In this document: positions 13,678 to 16,575 of the stretch, in pieces
How the letters are laid out: every line of letters starts with the position of its first letter
Numbering within the stretch: the stretch's first letter is position 1
Assembly (NCBI GenBank): GCA_030148045.1
Contig: JASBUE010000279.1
Span: 1-16,575, forward strand
Direction: 5' to 3'
DNA length: 16,575 nt
Source of the DNA: Candidatus Tenderia sp.
GTDB lineage: Bacteria; Pseudomonadota; Gammaproteobacteria; Tenderiales; Tenderiaceae
Notes under the pieces: model-generated
Database searches by the model: none
The model's input: the letters and a program-made list of their open reading frames with translations, nothing else
What the model was told of the DNA's origin: nothing
Program-made: the position numbers and the translations under genes

Positions 13678-14082
13678 ATGTCGATGAGTTTAGACAATAT
13701 ATTTGGACTGCACGAAGCCGCATTGCGACTGCGGGCGCAGCGCACCGAGTTGCTGGCGTCCAATCTGGCCAATGCCGACACGCCCAACTACAAGGCCAGG
13801 GATATCGATTTCCAGGCGGCTATGAAAATGGCCAGGGCCGGGCAAAGTGGTGGTGCCCTGAAAACCACCCACGCCGGTCACATGACGGGCGGCGCCGGTG
13901 GCGGGCTCGAGGACTACGTCAAGTTTCGCATTCCCACCCAGCCGGCCCTCGACGGCAATAGCGTCGAGACCCATGTGGAGCAGGCCGCGTTTTCCCGCAA
14001 TGCCATGGAGTACCAGGCCACGCTGCGTTTTCTGGAAGGCAAAAGCAAATCCATTATCAATGCGATTAAAGGAGAATCCTAA
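13678..14082 (+). CDS. flgB: Flagellar proximal rod protein FlgB
   Basis: FlgB forms part of the proximal rod that joins the MS ring to the rest of the axial structure. It is exported by the flagellar type III apparatus. The 134-residue product has the typical N-terminal HEAALRLRAQRTELLASNLA followed by NADTPNYKARD, a Gly-rich variable middle, and the C-terminal EQAAFSRNAMEYQATLRFLE heptad region. The ATG has AGGAG at 13666-13670. It is the first gene of the flgBCDEF operon, directly behind the RpoN promoter, and its stop overlaps the flgC start (TAATG). Confidence 0.97.
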   Translation: MSMSLDNIFGLHEAALRLRAQRTELLASNLANADTPNYKARDIDFQAAMKMARAGQSGGALKTTHAGHMTGGAGGGLEDYVKFRIPTQPALDGNSVETHVEQAAFSRNAMEYQATLRFLEGKSKSIINAIKGES

Positions 14083-14492
14083 TGGGGCTGTTTAATGTAT
14101 TCGATGTCTCAGGCTCGGCGATGAACGCACAAACCGTGCGCCTCAACACCATCGCCAGCAATATTGCCAATGCTGAAAGCGTCAGCGGCAACCCCGACCA
14201 GGTCTACAGGGCCAAAACGCCGCTGTTCGAGACCCTGCTGCAGCAGCAGGCCAATCATAATTCGGTCGGTGTCAAGGTCAAACAGATTCTCGAAAACAAC
14301 GCCGCGCCGATCACCCGTCATGATCCGAACCACCCGCTGGCGGACGAACAGGGCAATGTCTATCTGCCCAACATCGACACCGTCGGGGAGATGGCCAACA
14401 TGATGTCGGCTTCGCGCTCTTACCAGAACAACGTGGAAGTATTCAATACCTCCAAGCAGCTGTTGATGCGCACCATCAATCTGGGCCGCTAG
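14082..14492 (+). CDS. flgC: Flagellar proximal rod protein FlgC
   Basis: FlgC is a proximal rod component. The 136-residue product starts MGLFNVFDVSGSAMNAQTVR and has the rod-family SNIANAES motif near residue 30. The C-terminal NMMSASRSYQNNVEVFNTSK and LLMRTINLGR match the family. ATG 14082 overlaps the flgB stop by one base, with GGAGAA at 14071-14076, so translation is coupled. It is 16 nt from flgD. Confidence 0.97.
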   Translation: MGLFNVFDVSGSAMNAQTVRLNTIASNIANAESVSGNPDQVYRAKTPLFETLLQQQANHNSVGVKVKQILENNAAPITRHDPNHPLADEQGNVYLPNIDTVGEMANMMSASRSYQNNVEVFNTSKQLLMRTINLGR

Positions 14493-14508
14493 GCGGGGGA
14501 GACTGGCT

Positions 14509-15183
14509 ATGACCAATGCGATCGATACCAATCTTCTGAGTGAACTCGGCCTGTCGCAAAAGGCGAACACCCGCCAGGCCAATGGCGATCTCGGTGAAGA
14601 CGCCTTTCTCAAACTGATGATCACCCAGCTGGAAAACCAGGACCCGCTCAAGCCGATGGAAAACGGCGAGTTCCTGAGTCAGCTGGCCCAGTTTAAGTCG
14701 GTTACCGGGCTGGATGAACTGAGGGCGACGGTGGAAAAGATGGCCACCGCGCTGCAATCCAACCAGGCATTGCAGGCATCTTCGCTGGTGGGGCGCTGGG
14801 TGGAAGTGCCGAGCAACAAGTCCCAGCTGTGGGATGAGATCGGTATGGCCGGTTCGGTGGATGTGCCCGGCAATGCCAGCCAGGTCACCGTCAATATCAA
14901 GAATTCCGCAAACCTGGTGGTTAAGCAGATTCAACTGGGGCCGCAGCAGGCAGGAACAGTCAATTTCAACTGGGATGGTCTGGACGGTAACGGCAATGCC
15001 TATCCCCCGGGTGAGTATACAGTCGAGGCCACTGCCACGATCGGCAATCAATCCGAGGCAATCGGCACCAACGCCATTGTGCCTGTAGATAGCGTTTTAA
15101 TGGGTAAATCAGGCGAAGCGATGACAATCAATACATCCCTGCTGGGCAATGTGAAGTTGTCAGATGTCAAGAAAATCATGTAA
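14509..15183 (+). CDS. flgD: Flagellar hook capping/assembly protein FlgD
   Basis: FlgD caps the growing hook and guides FlgE assembly, and is discarded afterwards. The 224-residue product has the conserved N-terminal segment DAFLKLMITQLENQDPLKPM followed by ENGEFLSQLAQF (about 26-57). A Tudor-like/Ig-like C-terminal region includes FNWDGLDGNGNAYPPGEYTV, which matches the FlgD Ig-like domain signature. GGGGGAG upstream of ATG 14509 is the ribosome site. It sits between flgC and flgE as usual. Confidence 0.96.
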   Translation: MTNAIDTNLLSELGLSQKANTRQANGDLGEDAFLKLMITQLENQDPLKPMENGEFLSQLAQFKSVTGLDELRATVEKMATALQSNQALQASSLVGRWVEVPSNKSQLWDEIGMAGSVDVPGNASQVTVNIKNSANLVVKQIQLGPQQAGTVNFNWDGLDGNGNAYPPGEYTVEATATIGNQSEAIGTNAIVPVDSVLMGKSGEAMTINTSLLGNVKLSDVKKIM

Positions 15184-15198
15184 TCGAGGAGAACAGTT

Positions 15199-16494
15199 AT
15201 GCCGTTTCGTATAGCACTGAGTGGTTTGAATGCAGCATCGGCCGATCTGAAGGCCACGGGTAATAATATCGCCAATGCGGGAACCGTCGGTTTCAAATCG
15301 TCACGTACCGAATTCGTCGATGTGTTTGCCGTCAGTTACGGCGGGATTTCCTCCACCGCCATCGGTGGTGGTGCCCGTCTGGCCTCGGTGACGCAACAGT
15401 TCTCACAGGGCAATATAGATTTCACCGACAACAATCTCGATCTTGCCATTAACGGTCAGGGGTTCTTTGTCGTGGAAGACAACGGTGCCCGCCTGTTGAG
15501 CCGCGCCGGTGCCTTTGCGGTCGACCGCGACGGCTTTGTCACCAACAGCAGCGGCCATCGCCTGCAGATGTTTGACCTTAGCCGCGACGCCAGCGGCAAT
15601 CCGATTACCGGCGCCGACGGTAATCTGCGTTATGAGACGGCGGATACCGTGGATGTGCAGTTGGCCACCACCATCGGTGCGCCCAATGCAACCAGCATCA
15701 TCGATCCCACTATCAATCTGAATTCGAGCGATAATGTGATCGACCGCGGCGTTACCGCCTTCAATGTCAACGACGCCTCCACCTATACCAGCTCGACCTC
15801 ACTGACAGTGTACGACTCGCAGGGCGGCGCCTATCCGGCGACCCAGTACTTCACCAACGTCAGCAACACAGGCACCAACGGTGACAACACCTGGGAGACA
15901 CGCCTCTATGTGAACGGTTCGCCGCTGACATCGACCACCACCGGCGGTCCCGCGGCGACACTGATCTTCGACAATTTCGGTCAGGTTGATGCGACTTCGA
16001 CCGATGGCGGCCAGATCGCCTACGATCCCTTTGCCGTCAGTGGGGCGGCCAATCTGAACATTACTCTCGATCTGACCAATACCACCCAGTACGGCAGTCC
16101 GTTCGCTGTCACCGCCATGACCCAGGACGGTTATTCATCCGGCCGGCTGAGCGGTATCGATATTGATCAGGAGGGGGTTATCTCGGCCCGCTATACCAAC
16201 GGCCAGTCCGAGGTGCTGGGCAAGGTGGCGCTGGCGAACGTGGCCAACCCGCAGGCCTTGTCGCCGCAGGGCGATACCGTCTGGGCCGAGACCTTCGGCG
16301 CCGGCGACCTGCTGCTGGGTGAGGCCGGGTCGTCCACTTACGGTCTGCTGCAGTCGGGCGCGCTGGAGGGTTCCAACGTCGATATCGCCGCGCAACTGGT
16401 CAGCCTGATTACCGCGCAGCGTAATTTCCAGGCCAATGCCCAGGTCATCAGTACCGCCGACACGGTCACCCAGACCATTATCAACATCCGTTAA
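15199..16494 (+). CDS. flgE: Flagellar hook protein FlgE
   Basis: FlgE polymerises into the hook, the universal joint between rod and filament. The 431-residue product has the N-terminal axial motif ALSGLNAASADLKATGNNIA followed by NAGTVGFKSSRTEF. A Ser/Thr/Asn-rich variable middle covers about 140-290. The flgE-type segment MTQDGYSSGRLSGIDIDQEG precedes the C-terminal axial coil AQLVSLITAQRNFQANAQVI. AGGAG precedes ATG 15199. Length is in the common range for gammaproteobacteria. flgF starts 20 nt after the stop. Confidence 0.97.
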   Translation: MPFRIALSGLNAASADLKATGNNIANAGTVGFKSSRTEFVDVFAVSYGGISSTAIGGGARLASVTQQFSQGNIDFTDNNLDLAINGQGFFVVEDNGARLLSRAGAFAVDRDGFVTNSSGHRLQMFDLSRDASGNPITGADGNLRYETADTVDVQLATTIGAPNATSIIDPTINLNSSDNVIDRGVTAFNVNDASTYTSSTSLTVYDSQGGAYPATQYFTNVSNTGTNGDNTWETRLYVNGSPLTSTTTGGPAATLIFDNFGQVDATSTDGGQIAYDPFAVSGAANLNITLDLTNTTQYGSPFAVTAMTQDGYSSGRLSGIDIDQEGVISARYTNGQSEVLGKVALANVANPQALSPQGDTVWAETFGAGDLLLGEAGSSTYGLLQSGALEGSNVDIAAQLVSLITAQRNFQANAQVISTADTVTQTIINIR

Positions 16495-16514
16495 TAAGCT
16501 AGGCCAGGTGACGC

Positions 16515-16575
16515 ATGGATAAGGTTCTATACATAGCAAGCAGCGGTGCCAAGGAGTTGATGTTGGCGCAGACCC
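16515..16575 (+). CDS. flgF: Flagellar basal-body rod protein FlgF (3' partial)
   Basis: Only the first 20 codons are in the window: MDKVLYIASSGAKELMLAQT. This matches the FlgF N-terminus (typically MD...LYIAMSGAK...). AGGTG at 16506-16510 is the ribosome site. The place after flgE supports the call. The rest lies beyond the window. Confidence 0.85.
   Translation, partial: MDKVLYIASSGAKELMLAQT

Overview
The window is ordinary gammaproteobacterial chromosome. It is fairly GC-rich, and gene order and protein sequences fit a Chromatiales- or Pseudomonas-like lineage, but I cannot name a genus. The support is the ffh / rpsP-rimM-trmD-rplS order, xerD next to dsbC, a Pseudomonas-type siroheme reductase next to a DUF934 gene, and a flagellar block (ycgR/flgZ-flgN-flgM-flgA, cheV-cheR, flgBCDEF) with RpoN and FliA promoters.

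Layout. 1-333: 3' end of ffh. 509-2428: the ribosomal protein and tRNA/rRNA modification operon rpsP-rimM-trmD-rplS, closed by a very strong terminator at 2464-2502. 2505-5689: a predicted periplasmic helical-repeat protein of unknown function, an Ogt-type DNA alkyltransferase and the recombinase xerD. 5758-6483: dsbC with its own likely promoter. 6502-8701 (minus): a siroheme nitrite/sulfite reductase gene overlapping a DUF934 gene, with an AT-rich block upstream. 8818-8894 (minus): tRNA-Arg(CCU). 8954-11402 (minus): a PilZ flagellar brake protein, flgN, flgM and flgA. 11547-13455 (plus): cheV and cheR, then a terminator. 13678 to the end (plus): flgB, flgC, flgD, flgE and the first codons of flgF.

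The flagellar block carries readable regulation. GG-N10-GC sigma-54 promoters precede flgA and flgB. A good sigma-28 promoter precedes flgM and a weaker one precedes cheV. This fits a hierarchy in which RpoN drives hook and rod genes and FliA drives late genes. FlgN, FlgM and the YcgR-like PilZ protein would tie export, sigma-28 control and c-di-GMP braking together.

I see no mobile element, CRISPR array, defence locus or plainly new multi-gene system. The real oddities are small. The reductase gene has an in-frame TGA exactly inside its 4Fe-4S/siroheme motif. The tRNA-Arg has a matched double change at the otherwise near-universal 19-56 tertiary pair. TrmD has a Trp in its conserved GGG loop. 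A gene starts flush against the rplS terminator. The first ~60 bases do not look like Ffh.
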